DNA of 64,000 nucleotides from Nocardioides nematodiphilus (GCF_020216525.1 NZ_JAIWOY010000006.1:1-64000), one strand, 5' to 3'; numbered from the stretch's first letter, positions 9,287-18,272 are shown. The notes: a model not told the origin generated them from the letters alone. A program made the numbers and translations.

Positions 9287-10240
9287 ATGTCCCGCCACCT
9301 CGAGCTCTTGTCGATCGCGCTGCGTGCGCGGCCGGACACGGTCACGGAGCTGGCCGAGCTGGCGCTCCGCGATCCGCTCACGGTGGCCGTCGAGGTCGAC
9401 GAGCTGGTCGACGACGGCTTCCTCACGCTGCACGGCGAGACCATCGGGTACGAGCCGCCCACCGACCGTGTCGCGCAGCAGGTCGTTCGACGCAGCGGCG
9501 CGCTGAGCGCCGAGCTCGCGGCCGGTCTCGCGGAGCTGAGCGCCCTCGTCGGGCAGCTTCCGGCGCTGGCGCGCGACTGGGAGCTGGGCGCCTCGCACAC
9601 CCAGGGACTGCTCGAGGTCGAGGTCTTCCACGGCTGGTCCGCGGTGACCGACCTGTGGCACCGGGTGATCGAGACCAAGCCGCTGCGCCGCACGGACGTG
9701 GTGCTGCCGGACGCCACCCGGCTCTACGTCGCCGACCCGCAGATGCAGGCGACGTGGCACAGCGTCATCCGACAGCCCGGCCACCGCGCCCGGGTGATCG
9801 GCAACGTCGCCGAGGTGGGTCGCCCCGAGGCCGCGCAGCGGATCAGCGAGGAGCTCGCCGGGGGCGTCGACATCCGGATCGGCGCGGACCTGCCGGGCTG
9901 GTTCTGGGTCGCCGACGGTGAGGTCGTCGCGCTGCCCCTGGAGTGGGGCGAGCAGTGGCCGACCTCCGCGATCGCGGTGCGCAGCCCCGCTGTCGCCGGG
10001 CTGGCGCAGTGGGTGTTCGACCAGCTCTGGGCCACGGCGGTGCCGGTGCGCGAGGGCGCGGCGTCGTGGGGTCCGCTCCTGCAGCTGATGGCCAACGGCG
10101 CCACCCTCGAGGCGGCCTCGCACGCCCTCGGCATCTCCGACCGCACCGGGCGGCGTCGGATCGCGGACGCGATGGACCACTACCGGGCGCCGAACCTCTT
10201 CGCGCTCGGTGCGGCCTGGAACCGCAACGGCCGCGTCTGA
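9287..10240 (+). CDS. Helix-turn-helix transcriptional regulator (TrmB/LuxR-like)
   Basis: A 317-residue cytosolic protein with DNA-binding elements at both ends. Residues 1-60 look like a winged helix ([22 protein letters not shown], then a beta wing ending DGFLTLHG). Residues about 263-300 form a LuxR-like helix-turn-helix ([22 protein letters not shown]). The middle (90-250) has the look of the phospholipase D-like effector segment of TrmB-type regulators, with no recognisable ligand motif. The ATG giving MSRHLELL is preferred to an upstream in-frame start because the added 26 residues are unlike the family. It is divergent from fbiC and converges on the LLM gene; targets unknown. Confidence 0.75.
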   Translation: MSRHLELLSIALRARPDTVTELAELALRDPLTVAVEVDELVDDGFLTLHGETIGYEPPTDRVAQQVVRRSGALSAELAAGLAELSALVGQLPALARDWELGASHTQGLLEVEVFHGWSAVTDLWHRVIETKPLRRTDVVLPDATRLYVADPQMQATWHSVIRQPGHRARVIGNVAEVGRPEAAQRISEELAGGVDIRIGADLPGWFWVADGEVVALPLEWGEQWPTSAIAVRSPAVAGLAQWVFDQLWATAVPVREGAASWGPLLQLMANGATLEAASHALGISDRTGRRRIADAMDHYRAPNLFALGAAWNRNGRV

Positions 10241-10247
10241 CGGGTCG

Positions 10248-11294
10248 TCAGGCGCTCGGCAGCCACTCCTTGACCTGGCCGATCGCGGCCACGGCGTCGG
10301 TACCGGACGCCGGGGTGACCTGCAGGCTCGTCACGCCGGCCTCCGCGAAGGCGGCGATCCGCTCCTGGACGAAGGACGCCGGGCCGACCAGGTTGCCCGC
10401 CTCCAGCCACTCCAGCGGCACGTACGCCTCGGCGTCGCGCTTGTGGCCGTCGAGGTAGAGGTCCTGGATCTTCGCGGCCGCCTCCTCGTAGCCGTACTCG
10501 CACGCCAGGTCGTTGTAGAAGTTCTTCCCGCGTGCGCCCATGCCGCCGACGTAGAGGGCGTACATCGGGCGGACCTGGTCGAGATAGGCGCGCCTCTCCT
10601 CCGCGGACTCGGTCACGGCGAGCAGCCCGCCGGCAGCGGTCTCCATCCGTCCGAGGTCGGCGCTGCGCTTGGCGTTGCCGGCGGCGATCGCGTCGCCCCA
10701 CACCTGGCCCGCCTTCTCGGGGTGGAACAGGATCGGGAGCCAGCCGTCGGCGATCTCGGCGGTCAGCTCGACGTTCTTCTGGCCCAGGGAGGCCAGCCAG
10801 ATCGGCACGTCGGCGCGCTCGGGGCGGTTGAGCAGCTTCAGCGGCTTGCCGAGCCCGGTGCCCTGGCCGGCCGGCAGCGGCAGCTGGTAGATCCCGTCGT
10901 TGACCAGGCGCTCGCCGCGCAGGCCACGGCGCAGGATGTCGACGATCTCGCGGGTGCGGCCCAGCGGCTTGTCGTACGCGACGCCGTGGAAGCCCTCGAT
11001 CACCTGCGGTCCGCTCGCGCCGAGGCCGAAGATGGCGCGGCCGCCGCTGACGTTGTCGAGGCCGGCCGCGGTCTGCAGGAGGGCGCCCGGGGTGCGCGAG
11101 TAGATGTTGAGGATGCCGGAGCCGAGCTCGACGGTCTCGGTCTTCGCGGCGAGGTAGCCGAGCAGGGAGACCGCGTCGAAGCCGTACGGCTCGGCGACCC
11201 AGAGCTGGTCGAGCCCGGCCTTCTCCAGGGCGACGACCTGGTCAGCGGTCTCGCGCGGGTTGCCGAAGTAGGAGAGGGGGGTCGAGAGCTTCAT
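10248..11294 (-). CDS. LLM-class F420-dependent oxidoreductase
   Basis: A 348-residue luciferase-like monooxygenase-fold (TIM barrel) flavin/deazaflavin enzyme. The start MKLSTPLSYFGNPRETADQV, the segment GLDQLWVAEPYGFDAVS, the IFGLGASGPQVIEGFHG turn and the GRTREIVDILRR helix match F420-dependent actinobacterial LLM enzymes. These transfer hydride from reduced F420 to an organic substrate. The specific substrate is not readable. The gene is near fbiC and is probably leaderless (TAGGTT 6 nt before the ATG). It ends 7 nt from the convergent regulator gene, so the two 3' ends nearly meet. Confidence 0.88.
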   Translation of the reverse strand: MKLSTPLSYFGNPRETADQVVALEKAGLDQLWVAEPYGFDAVSLLGYLAAKTETVELGSGILNIYSRTPGALLQTAAGLDNVSGGRAIFGLGASGPQVIEGFHGVAYDKPLGRTREIVDILRRGLRGERLVNDGIYQLPLPAGQGTGLGKPLKLLNRPERADVPIWLASLGQKNVELTAEIADGWLPILFHPEKAGQVWGDAIAAGNAKRSADLGRMETAAGGLLAVTESAEERRAYLDQVRPMYALYVGGMGARGKNFYNDLACEYGYEEAAAKIQDLYLDGHKRDAEAYVPLEWLEAGNLVGPASFVQERIAAFAEAGVTSLQVTPASGTDAVAAIGQVKEWLPSA

Positions 11295-11300
11295 GCTCCG

Positions 11301-11306
11301 AACCTA
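11301..11306 (-). promoter_or_regulatory. -10 box for leaderless LLM oxidoreductase transcript
   Basis: TAGGTT on the minus strand, 6 nt before the ATG at 11294. Confidence 0.5.
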
Positions 11307-11792
11307 TCGCCTGCGAATACCGACGAGTAGGTAGCGGGGCAGCGCGATCAGGAGACCGATCAGGACGACCGCCATCAGGCCGCCGGTCGCCAGCGCCCAG
11401 CCGCGCTGCTCCACCACGTCCACGACGAACACGGCGATGCCGGTGACGAGCAGGGCGAGGGTCATCAGGACCCCGGCGAGCAGCGTGCGGCCGACGGCGA
11501 CGACCCGGTCCTTCACCTGCTGGCCCGAGAGCCGCTGGTGCACCGCCACCGCCGTCATCACCAGGGCGGTGGTGAGGAGCGAGATGATGACGAGCGCGAG
11601 GTAGAGCCCGCGCTGGAAGCCGTCGAGGTCGGTGAATCGCGTCTGGAACGGCAGCGTCAGCAAGAAGCCCGAGGTGAGCTGGGCGCCGGTCTGCATCACG
11701 CGCAGCTCCTGGAGCAGATCGCCGAAGAGGCGATCCATCCGCTCGGCCCGGGTCTCGTCGCGGTCGTGTCGCGGGGTGCTCGATTCCTCCAT
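11304..11792 (-). CDS. DUF6328-type four-helix membrane protein
   Basis: A 162-residue protein with an N-terminal charged helix (DETRAERMDRLFGDLLQELRVMQTG), a short hydrophobic region (FLLTLPFQTRF), and three clear membrane helices (about 61-81, 97-117 and 125-148). The arrangement and the RVMQTGAQLTSGFLLTLPF segment fit the DUF6328 family found widely in actinobacteria; no function is established. The start at 11792 removes an unlikely 65-residue basic extension that would overlap the divergent gene. Only 40 bp separate it from the divergent beta-helix gene, so the promoters must overlap. Confidence 0.8.
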   Translation of the reverse strand: MEESSTPRHDRDETRAERMDRLFGDLLQELRVMQTGAQLTSGFLLTLPFQTRFTDLDGFQRGLYLALVIISLLTTALVMTAVAVHQRLSGQQVKDRVVAVGRTLLAGVLMTLALLVTGIAVFVVDVVEQRGWALATGGLMAVVLIGLLIALPRYLLVGIRRR

Positions 11793-11832
11793 CCTTCCCG
11801 GGTTGCCCGTCGCGGGATGGTAGAAACCCCGC

Positions 11833-12570
11833 ATGTCATCTGCGAGCCCGTGGGCCCTGGGCGATCCCCTCACCGCGGCCCACCGGGCGCGGCTGACCGG
11901 CCTCGGTGCCGACGTGGACGTACTCGCGGACCTCGACCTGCGCGCCGTGACCGATCCGGTGCCGTCGTGGTGGGTGGAGCAGGGCAACGCCCTCTACCTG
12001 ACACCGGACGCGGTGCTCGCGCCGGCGCTGGTGGAGAAGCTCACCTACTACCCCTTCTCCGACGTCGTGCTGGTCGTCGCCAGCGACCTGTCCAACGTCG
12101 TCTCGCTGCTGCTCGGCGGCGACGAGGCGACGGTCTTCATCGGGCCGCGGACCGAGCTGACCGCCGGGGAGATCTACTGCGGCGCCCGCTCCGCCGTGGT
12201 GCTCAACGGTCAGGTCGTCGCCACCCGCTGCCCGGTCATCGACGCCCGCAACGGCGGCGCGATCGTGGCGGCGTGGGATCAGCTCTGGGCGGCCAACGTC
12301 TACGTCGCCACCGATGACATGCACCGGCTCGAGTCGGTCGGGACCGGCGAGCGGATCAATCCGTACGGCGCCACGATCCGGCTCGGCAGCCATGTCTGGC
12401 TGGGACGCGACGCGACCCTCACCGGACACGTCGAGATCGGCGACGGCGCCGTCGTCGGAGCGCGCAGCATGGTCCGCGGCCAGAAGGTGCCGGCCCGGAC
12501 CGCGGTCGCGGGGACCCCGGCGCGGGTGATCCGCGAGGGCGTCACCTGGCGGGGCGATGACACGCCCTGA
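11833..12570 (+). CDS. Left-handed beta-helix (hexapeptide-repeat) transferase-like protein
   Basis: A 245-residue protein. Its C-terminal third carries hexapeptide repeats (GATIRLGSHVWLGRDATL, then GHVEIGDGAVVGARSMV and the closing VAGTPARVIREG) typical of left-handed beta-helix acyltransferases. The N-terminal two thirds also has short alternating strands (ATVFIGPRTELTAGEIYCGARSAVVLNG), suggesting an extended helix. The family usually forms trimers that acetylate sugars, but no donor or acceptor site can be assigned. It overlaps no neighbour and may share a bidirectional promoter region with the DUF6328 gene. Confidence 0.75.
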   Translation: MSSASPWALGDPLTAAHRARLTGLGADVDVLADLDLRAVTDPVPSWWVEQGNALYLTPDAVLAPALVEKLTYYPFSDVVLVVASDLSNVVSLLLGGDEATVFIGPRTELTAGEIYCGARSAVVLNGQVVATRCPVIDARNGGAIVAAWDQLWAANVYVATDDMHRLESVGTGERINPYGATIRLGSHVWLGRDATLTGHVEIGDGAVVGARSMVRGQKVPARTAVAGTPARVIREGVTWRGDDTP

Positions 12571-12655
12571 ACCGGTCTCGATCCGCACGCTGATCGTCGC
12601 CTGAGGTTCACCTGGGGTCGGCCCGCACGTCGATCCGGCTGGCGAGCGTGGGGAC

Positions 12656-13498
12656 ATGCCCCTCGTGATCGGTCACCGTGGAACCCCGGGTCATCTGCCT
12701 GAGCACTCCCTCGACTCCTACCGCCTCGCGATGCGGATGGGCGCCGACGCCGTCGAGACCGACGTGGTGATGAGCAGCGACGGCGTCCTGGTGGTGCGGC
12801 ACGAGAACGAGCTGTCCCGGACGACCGATGTGGCGAGCCGGCCCGCATACGCCGACCGGCGCACAGTGCGCCAGGTCGCGGACCGGCGCGTGGAGGGCTG
12901 GTTCAGCGAGGACTTCACCTTCGCCGAGCTGCGCACTCTCGGGGCGCCGACCGAGCTCGACCCGATCATCAGCCTCGACGAGCTCCTGCTGCTGGTGGCC
13001 GAGGAGTCAGCCCGCGCGGGTCGGCGGATCGGGCTGCACGTCGAGGTGAAGCACCCCGCGTACTTCGCCGCCGCCGGACTGCCGATGGTGCAGACGCTGC
13101 TCGGCACGCTGCGCGACCACGGCGTCGAGCGTCCGGACGCCCGGGTGTGGATCCAGTCCTTCGACCGCGAGTTCGTCCGCCGGATGAGTCCGTTGACGCC
13201 GGTGCCGCTCGTCCAGCTCGTCGACGAGTCCGACGGCCCGATCGACTGCCACGCCATCGCCGCGTACGCCGATGCGATCGGGCCCAACCGCACCATGGTC
13301 CACACCGGCAGCGGCGCGGTGCTGCCTCTGCTCGCAGAGGCGCACCGCGCCGGCCTGTTGGTCTTCGTCTGGACGATGCGGGGTTCGATCGCCGAGCACC
13401 GCGAGCTCTTCGCCGCCGGTGTCGACGGGATCTTCACCGACCACGCGGACCGGGGCGTCGCCGCGCTCGCGCGCAGCGTCGTGGGCGAGCCCGCCTAG
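12656..13498 (+). CDS. Glycerophosphodiester phosphodiesterase
   Basis: A 280-residue GDPD-domain enzyme that hydrolyses glycerophosphodiesters to glycerol 3-phosphate and an alcohol. The catalytic and metal-binding residues are seen in GHRGTPGHLPEHSLDSY (HRG...PEN-like, residues 6-22), ETDVVMSSDGVLVVRHE (38-54), and HVEVKH (about 128). The C-terminal FVWTMRG and GIFTDHAD segments close the TIM barrel. There is no signal peptide, so it acts in the cytoplasm, probably in phospholipid turnover. It is followed by a long hairpin. Confidence 0.92.
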   Translation: MPLVIGHRGTPGHLPEHSLDSYRLAMRMGADAVETDVVMSSDGVLVVRHENELSRTTDVASRPAYADRRTVRQVADRRVEGWFSEDFTFAELRTLGAPTELDPIISLDELLLLVAEESARAGRRIGLHVEVKHPAYFAAAGLPMVQTLLGTLRDHGVERPDARVWIQSFDREFVRRMSPLTPVPLVQLVDESDGPIDCHAIAAYADAIGPNRTMVHTGSGAVLPLLAEAHRAGLLVFVWTMRGSIAEHRELFAAGVDGIFTDHADRGVAALARSVVGEPA

Positions 13499-13500
13499 GT

Positions 13501-13570
13501 CGAGAGGTCACTTCTGGTGGGTCGAGTGTCCAGCTCGCCGGACACTCGACCCGCAAGAAGTGACCTCTCG
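13501..13570. terminator. 70-bp near-perfect hairpin between convergent genes
   Basis: An outer 15-bp stem (CGAGAGGTCACTTCT with AGAAGTGACCTCTCG) and an inner 13-bp stem (GGGTCGAGTGTCC with GGACACTCGACCC) are separated by a 3-nt bulge on each side, with an 8-nt loop. It starts 2 nt after the glycerophosphodiesterase stop and ends 8 nt before the end of the convergent membrane-protein gene. A bidirectional terminator is the simplest reading; its length and symmetry also fit a dispersed palindromic repeat. Confidence 0.75.
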
Positions 13571-13578
13571 GTCTGTTC

Positions 13579-13947
13579 CTAGCGGCCGGTGCCGTGGCGC
13601 CGGACGCTGGAGATCGCCGCCGCGACCAGCCCGACGCTGCCACCGATCACCCACGGCAGCGGGAGCAGCCACCGGGTGTCGTCGCCGGTGACCGTGTCGC
13701 TCTGGATGAGGGCCCAGACCCCGACGGCGGCCAGGAAGACGAGTCCCATCACGAGGTGGCCGACGTTGACGGGGTGCGTCCCACCCCGCCGTGGAGCAGC
13801 CGGCTGAGGGAGGGTGAGCTGCGGCTCCTCGTACGGGAGCGCCTGCTCGGGCGCTGCCGCCTCGGACTGCGGCGACTCGAGCCGCGGCTCGGCCGCAGGG
13901 GTGATGCGGGTGTCGTCGTTCAGCTCGTTGTCCAGCTCGTCGTTCAT
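13579..13947 (-). CDS. Small membrane protein of the PspC operon
   Basis: A 122-residue protein with an acidic, Pro/Glu-rich cytosolic N-terminus (residues 1-60) and two membrane helices (about 62-82 and 92-112), ending in a short basic tail SSVRRHGTGR. I do not recognise a named family. Its ATG overlaps the stop of the PspC gene by 4 nt (ATGA), so it is translationally coupled and probably works with that membrane protein. Confidence 0.75.
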   Translation of the reverse strand: MNDELDNELNDDTRITPAAEPRLESPQSEAAAPEQALPYEEPQLTLPQPAAPRRGGTHPVNVGHLVMGLVFLAAVGVWALIQSDTVTGDDTRWLLPLPWVIGGSVGLVAAAISSVRRHGTGR

Positions 13948-15191
13948 CGGGTCTCCACGGTGATCTTGCCGACGTTGAGCTCGGCGTCGATGGTCAGGGG
14001 GGCGGCCTCGGATCCGGTCGAGGCGAACGTGTTGCTGACGGAGAACGAGGTGCGGACGCCGCCGTGGCCCTCACCGAACAGCTCGATCTGCCCGGGGCCG
14101 TGGATCTCGGCATGGGCCTGCACGTTGAGCTCGTCGGGCACGATCACGGTGATGGTCCCGACGTGGGCGCTGACGTCGATGCGCCGGCCGGCGAGCGTCT
14201 GCGGGTCGGTGACGCCGCCCAGATCGACGACGAGCTCGCCCTGGTCGAGGTGGTAGCTGCTCTGGACCGCGGCCGCCGCGGTCGGTGCGTAGGTGGCGTT
14301 GTGGCTGTGGGCCTGAACGCCCCACTCGTCGGCGGCGGTCGCGCCGACCAGGGCCACAGCGCTCAGCAGGCCCAGCAGGATCAGGCCGCCGGCGCGCCCC
14401 CAGAAGGCGCCCAGCACGAGCATCGCGCCGGTGACGCCGAGCGCGACGGCCGGGTAGGCGGCGTCGGCGACGTCCATGCCGGCCAGATCGGCGATGCCGA
14501 GGGCGCCCTGGGTGACCAGGATGAGGGCGACGGTGAACCAGAACAGGATCGGACCGCGGCGCCGGCTCTGGTAGCGCGCGACCTTCGCGTCCACCTTCTC
14601 CTTCACCCGCTGCTCGACGTCGGCCGCCACCTGCGCGGAGTAAGGGCTGTAGTCGGGTGCCGCGTAGTCGTACGAGGTCCGCGGAGCCGGCTCGGGGGCC
14701 ACGCCGCCGGCGGCGCCGACGGGCGTGTCGTAGACGCTGCGCGTCGCGCGGTCGTCCCGGTCGCGCGAGCGCATCCGGACCCGCTCGCGGTTCCCCACGA
14801 GCACGACCACGATGATGCCGACGACCAGCAGCCCCCACGGCACGTGGAAGTCGCCGATGCTGTCACCCAGCAGCGCCAGCGCGGCCAGTGCGCCGACGAC
14901 GTAGAGCAGGAACGAGCGGCTGCGCGCGTCCAGGCGTACGACCGCCTCCTCGGTGCGCTCCTCGGGGACCAGGAGCCACGCGCCGACGTAGACGATCACT
15001 CCCGAGCCGCCGAAGAAGGCGAGCACGACCAGGGCGACCCGGACGATGACCGGGTCGATCCCGAAGTGCCGGGCCAGACCGCCCGCGACGCCGGCGATGT
15101 GCCGGTCACCGAGGCTGCGGCGCAGGCTGCCCAGGTCGGTCGGCTGGTGCGGAGGCGGTGGCGTCGGTGCCTCGGTCTGGTTCGTGGTCAT
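13944..15191 (-). CDS. PspC-domain membrane protein with C-terminal DUF-type beta domain
   Basis: A 415-residue membrane protein. Residues about 22-85 form a PspC domain (RSLGDRHIAGVAGGLARHFGID, then a hydrophobic segment ending WLLVPEE). Further helices at about 93-133 and 215-290 surround a basic cytosolic loop. The C-terminal 130 residues are a beta-strand-rich domain (VDLGGV, ISAHVGTITVIVP-like, LNVGKITV), like the adhesin-type domains of LiaF-like sensors. PspC proteins take part in cell-envelope stress control. The start at MTTNQTEAP is supported by GGGAGAG 7 nt upstream. It is divergent from a kinase that also carries PspC, suggesting a common envelope-sensing system. Confidence 0.85.
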   Translation of the reverse strand: MTTNQTEAPTPPPPHQPTDLGSLRRSLGDRHIAGVAGGLARHFGIDPVIVRVALVVLAFFGGSGVIVYVGAWLLVPEERTEEAVVRLDARSRSFLLYVVGALAALALLGDSIGDFHVPWGLLVVGIIVVVLVGNRERVRMRSRDRDDRATRSVYDTPVGAAGGVAPEPAPRTSYDYAAPDYSPYSAQVAADVEQRVKEKVDAKVARYQSRRRGPILFWFTVALILVTQGALGIADLAGMDVADAAYPAVALGVTGAMLVLGAFWGRAGGLILLGLLSAVALVGATAADEWGVQAHSHNATYAPTAAAAVQSSYHLDQGELVVDLGGVTDPQTLAGRRIDVSAHVGTITVIVPDELNVQAHAEIHGPGQIELFGEGHGGVRTSFSVSNTFASTGSEAAPLTIDAELNVGKITVETR

Positions 15192-15324
15192 GCCACCACT
15201 CTCCCGTCTCGCCGGAGCGCCCACCATCGGGGACGGCCCTGATCCTTCAGGGGCACCCTGACGCCCGGCTCAGGGTGCATCCGCATGGAAACCAGGTGTG
15301 CGTACGTGTGACGATGGCACCACC

Positions 15325-16602
15325 ATGAGCGGATCCGACACGGCAGCGAAGGTCCGTAGGGCGACCCGCGACACCGAGGTCGGCGTCGTCGGCGGCGTCG
15401 CGGCCGGGCTCGCACACCACCTGCGCCTGCCGGTGCTGTGGGTGCGGGTGTTCTTCGTCGCTGCGGCGTTGCTCGACGGCATGGGCGTGGCGCTCTACGC
15501 GGGCCTGTGGCTGATGCTGCCGGCGGCACCGGTCGTCGAGGCCGGTACGCCGGGCGCGGAGTCGGCCACCCGTGGCGGCCGCCGCCCTGGCCCCATCCGT
15601 CGGCTCACCGACGTGGGGCCTGCGATCGCCGGCTGCGCGCTCGCCTTCGGCGCGGTCCTGCTGGTCGAGTCGATCATCGGCGCCGGCACCCTCTTCTGGC
15701 CGGTCGTGGTGGGCCTGGCGGGCGTCACGCTGCTGTGGCGCCAGGCCGACGAGGCCCAGCGCGAGCGCTGGCTCGACGCCCGCGAGCGGGTCGACCCGAT
15801 CGCGATGGTCTTCGGTCGCGGCGGGTGGGCGGCGTACGCGCGGGTCGCGGCCGGCGTGCTGCTCGTCCTGGTCGCCTTCGCGCTCTTCGAGGTGCGCGGT
15901 GGCTCGATCGCCGACGCGGGGCGGCTGCTCGTCGCCTTCGGGCTCGGCGTCGCCGGGATCGGCGTCATCGTCGGACCCTGGGCGCTGCGGCTGTACGCCG
16001 ATCTGGGCGCCGAGCGCGCGGAGCGCGTCCGTACCCAGGAACGGGCTGACATGGCCGCCCACCTGCACGACTCCGTGCTCCAGACGCTGGCGCTGATCCA
16101 GAAGAACGCCGCCCACCCGGCCACGGTCGCGCGCCTCGCGCGCGCCCAGGAGCGCGATCTGCGGGGGTGGCTCTACGACGAGAGCGTCGAGCCGGACGCG
16201 TCCGTCGCCGCGGCGCTGAAGTCGGCGACCGCCGAGGTCGAGGACGCGCACGGAGTGGTCGTCGACGTGGTCGTGGTCGGGGACGCGCCGCTGTCACCGG
16301 AGCTGCTACCGCTGGTCGCGGCCTGTCGCGAGGCGGTGACCAATGCGGCCAAGCACGCCGGGGTGCCGCGCGTCGACGTGTACGCCGAGGTGCTCGACGA
16401 GGCGGTGGAGGTGTTCGTACGCGATCGCGGGGTGGGGTTCGAGCTCGGCACCGTGCTCGCGAACTCCGCGGACCGACACGGCGTGCGGGACTCGATCCGC
16501 GCGCGGATGGAGCGGCACGGTGGGACTGCGATGATCAGGACGAGCCCCGGTGAGGGCACCGAGGTGCGGCTGCGCATGCCGCGACCCAAGCAGGAGGGCT
16601 GA
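15325..16602 (+). CDS. Sensor histidine kinase with N-terminal PspC domain
   Basis: A 425-residue membrane kinase. A PspC domain (about 8-65: GVVGGVAAGLAHHLRLPVLWVRV, then GLWLMLPAAP) replaces a classical input domain. Membrane helices follow at about 93-113, 118-135, 170-190 and 195-225. The HisKA_3 region holds the phosphorylated His in AAHLHDSVLQTLALIQ (about 243-258). The ATPase has N-box EAVTNAAKHAG and G-box DRGVGFELG. The partner response regulator starts one base after the stop codon. Phosphotransfer in response to membrane stress is inferred from PspC; the stimulus is unknown. Confidence 0.92.
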   Translation: MSGSDTAAKVRRATRDTEVGVVGGVAAGLAHHLRLPVLWVRVFFVAAALLDGMGVALYAGLWLMLPAAPVVEAGTPGAESATRGGRRPGPIRRLTDVGPAIAGCALAFGAVLLVESIIGAGTLFWPVVVGLAGVTLLWRQADEAQRERWLDARERVDPIAMVFGRGGWAAYARVAAGVLLVLVAFALFEVRGGSIADAGRLLVAFGLGVAGIGVIVGPWALRLYADLGAERAERVRTQERADMAAHLHDSVLQTLALIQKNAAHPATVARLARAQERDLRGWLYDESVEPDASVAAALKSATAEVEDAHGVVVDVVVVGDAPLSPELLPLVAACREAVTNAAKHAGVPRVDVYAEVLDEAVEVFVRDRGVGFELGTVLANSADRHGVRDSIRARMERHGGTAMIRTSPGEGTEVRLRMPRPKQEG

Positions 16603-16603
16603 G

Positions 16604-17266
16604 ATGGCGGTCAAGGTGCTGGTGGTCGACGACCACGCGATGTTCCGTACGGGGGTGCGCGCCGAGCTCGCGGCGCAGCCCGGCATCGAGGTGGTCGCGG
16701 ATGCCGAGGACGTCGACAGCGCTGTCGCCGCGATCATGACGCACCACCCGGAGGTGGTGCTGCTGGACGTGCATCTGCCCGGTGGCGGCGGCGTCGAGGT
16801 GATGCGCCGGATGCCGCCGCGGCGCAGCGATGCGACCGGAGCTCCGGGCCCCGCTTACCTGGCCCTGTCGGTCAGCGACGCGGCCGAGGACGTGATCGGC
16901 ACGATCCGTGGCGGTGCGCGCGGCTACGTCACGAAGACGATCACCGGGCCGGAGCTGGCGGGCGCGATCGAGCGGATCAACGGCGGCGACGCGGTGTTCT
17001 CGCCGCGGCTGGCGGGCTTCGTCCTCGACGCCTTCTCCGGCGTCATCGAGGTCGCCGCGATCGACGAGGACCTCGACCGGCTCACCGAGCGTGAGCGCGA
17101 GGTGATGCGCCTGATCGCCCGCGGCTACTCCTACAAGGAGGTCGCGAAGGAGCTCTTCATCTCGATCAAGACCGTCGAGACGCACATGTCCAACGTGCTG
17201 AAGAAGCTGCAGCTCTCTTCGCGCCACGAGCTCACCCGCTGGGCGAACGACCGCCGTCTGCTGTGA
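16604..17266 (+). CDS. LuxR/NarL-family response regulator
   Basis: A 220-residue two-component regulator paired with the PspC kinase. The receiver domain has the acidic pocket VVDDH (8-12) and the phosphorylated Asp in VVLLDVHLP (about 51), with SVSD and the conserved Lys in YVTKTITG. The C-terminal LuxR helix-turn-helix reads LTEREREVMRLIARGYSYKEVAKEL, then ISIKTVETHMSNVLKKL. Start at 16604 immediately after the kinase stop; an upstream start would extend into the kinase gene. Likely targets include the divergent PspC operon (inference). Confidence 0.93.
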   Translation: MAVKVLVVDDHAMFRTGVRAELAAQPGIEVVADAEDVDSAVAAIMTHHPEVVLLDVHLPGGGGVEVMRRMPPRRSDATGAPGPAYLALSVSDAAEDVIGTIRGGARGYVTKTITGPELAGAIERINGGDAVFSPRLAGFVLDAFSGVIEVAAIDEDLDRLTEREREVMRLIARGYSYKEVAKELFISIKTVETHMSNVLKKLQLSSRHELTRWANDRRLL

Positions 17267-17267
17267 G

Positions 17268-17273
17268 TAACCT
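17268..17273 (+). promoter_or_regulatory. -10 box for leaderless GGDEF gene transcript
   Basis: TAACCT ends 8 nt before the ATG at 17282, within the 15-nt gap after the response regulator gene. It could give the diguanylate cyclase gene its own promoter. Confidence 0.4.
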
Positions 17274-17281
17274 CTGGGCCC

Positions 17282-18223
17282 ATGGATGTCCCCACGACCG
17301 ATCTGAAGGCGTTCGCCGCCTCCGCTGAGACGGTGGTCGACTACCTCCGTGCCCACACCTGCCTCACCGACTGGTCGGTGAGCCGGGTCGACGGTGTCGA
17401 GCAGGTGCATCTGCATGTCAGCGGTGATCAGCTGCTGCACGTCGGCGACCGGGTGCCGTGGGAGGACACGTTCTGCCGCCGGATGCTGGGCGGCGCCGCG
17501 CCGGTCGTCATCGACTCGCTGCGCGACCCCGACTATGGCGGCCTGGCCGCCGCCCCGGACGTGCGCTCGTACGCCGGCGTCCCGATCCGGGAGGACGACG
17601 GCTCGCTCTTCGGCACGCTGTGTGGCGCCGGCGCGAAGCCGATCGGCTCGGTGGACGACGTCGACACCGACCTCCTGCGGGTCTTCGCCGACCTGCTCTC
17701 GGCCCAGATCCGTCTCGTCCGCGCGGCCGCCCGCCATCAGGGCTCCGCGGTCGCCGCCGCGGCCCTGGCCAACACCGATGCCCTGACCGGGCTGCTGAAC
17801 CGGCGCGGCTGGGACATCGTCGTCGCCGACGTCGAGGAGCGGGTCGCCGCGCTGGGCGAGCACGGTGGCGTCGTGGTGATCGACCTCGACGGGCTGAAGG
17901 CCGTCAACGACATCCACGGTCATCAGGCCGGCGACGAGCTGCTCCGTACGGCCGCAGCGGCGCTGCGCAACGCGACCCGCCCGGGTGACGCTGTCGCGCG
18001 CTACGGCGGCGACGAGTTCGTGGTGTACGCCGACGGCGTGCCGATCGCCGAGCTCGACGCGGTGGCGCGGCGCTACACCGCGGCGATCGAGGACGCGGGG
18101 GTCGCGGCATCGGCGGGCGCGGCGCCCGTCGTGCCGACGGCCGGGCAGGACTGTGTCGTGCGTGCCATCGCGGACGCCGACGCGATCATGTACGCGATGA
18201 AGAGCGTCCGCAAGGGCGCCTAG
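17282..18223 (+). CDS. GAF-GGDEF protein, probable diguanylate cyclase
   Basis: A 313-residue soluble protein. Residues about 15-150 form a GAF sensor domain (WEDTFCRRMLGGAAPVVIDS, SYAGVPI, LFGTLCGAG). A GGDEF domain follows (about 160-310) with the start motif DALTGLLNRRG, DLDGLKAVND, and an intact catalytic YGGDEF near residue 241. An intact signature implies synthesis of cyclic di-GMP from two GTP, controlled by the GAF ligand. I see no RxxD inhibition site upstream of GGDEF. There is no EAL domain. It follows the two-component system but probably has its own leaderless promoter. Confidence 0.9.
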   Translation: MDVPTTDLKAFAASAETVVDYLRAHTCLTDWSVSRVDGVEQVHLHVSGDQLLHVGDRVPWEDTFCRRMLGGAAPVVIDSLRDPDYGGLAAAPDVRSYAGVPIREDDGSLFGTLCGAGAKPIGSVDDVDTDLLRVFADLLSAQIRLVRAAARHQGSAVAAAALANTDALTGLLNRRGWDIVVADVEERVAALGEHGGVVVIDLDGLKAVNDIHGHQAGDELLRTAAAALRNATRPGDAVARYGGDEFVVYADGVPIAELDAVARRYTAAIEDAGVAASAGAAPVVPTAGQDCVVRAIADADAIMYAMKSVRKGA

Positions 18224-18272
18224 TGGCACCGAGTCGGGAACTGTCGGTGTCCCGAATTACTGTTGTCGGGCG

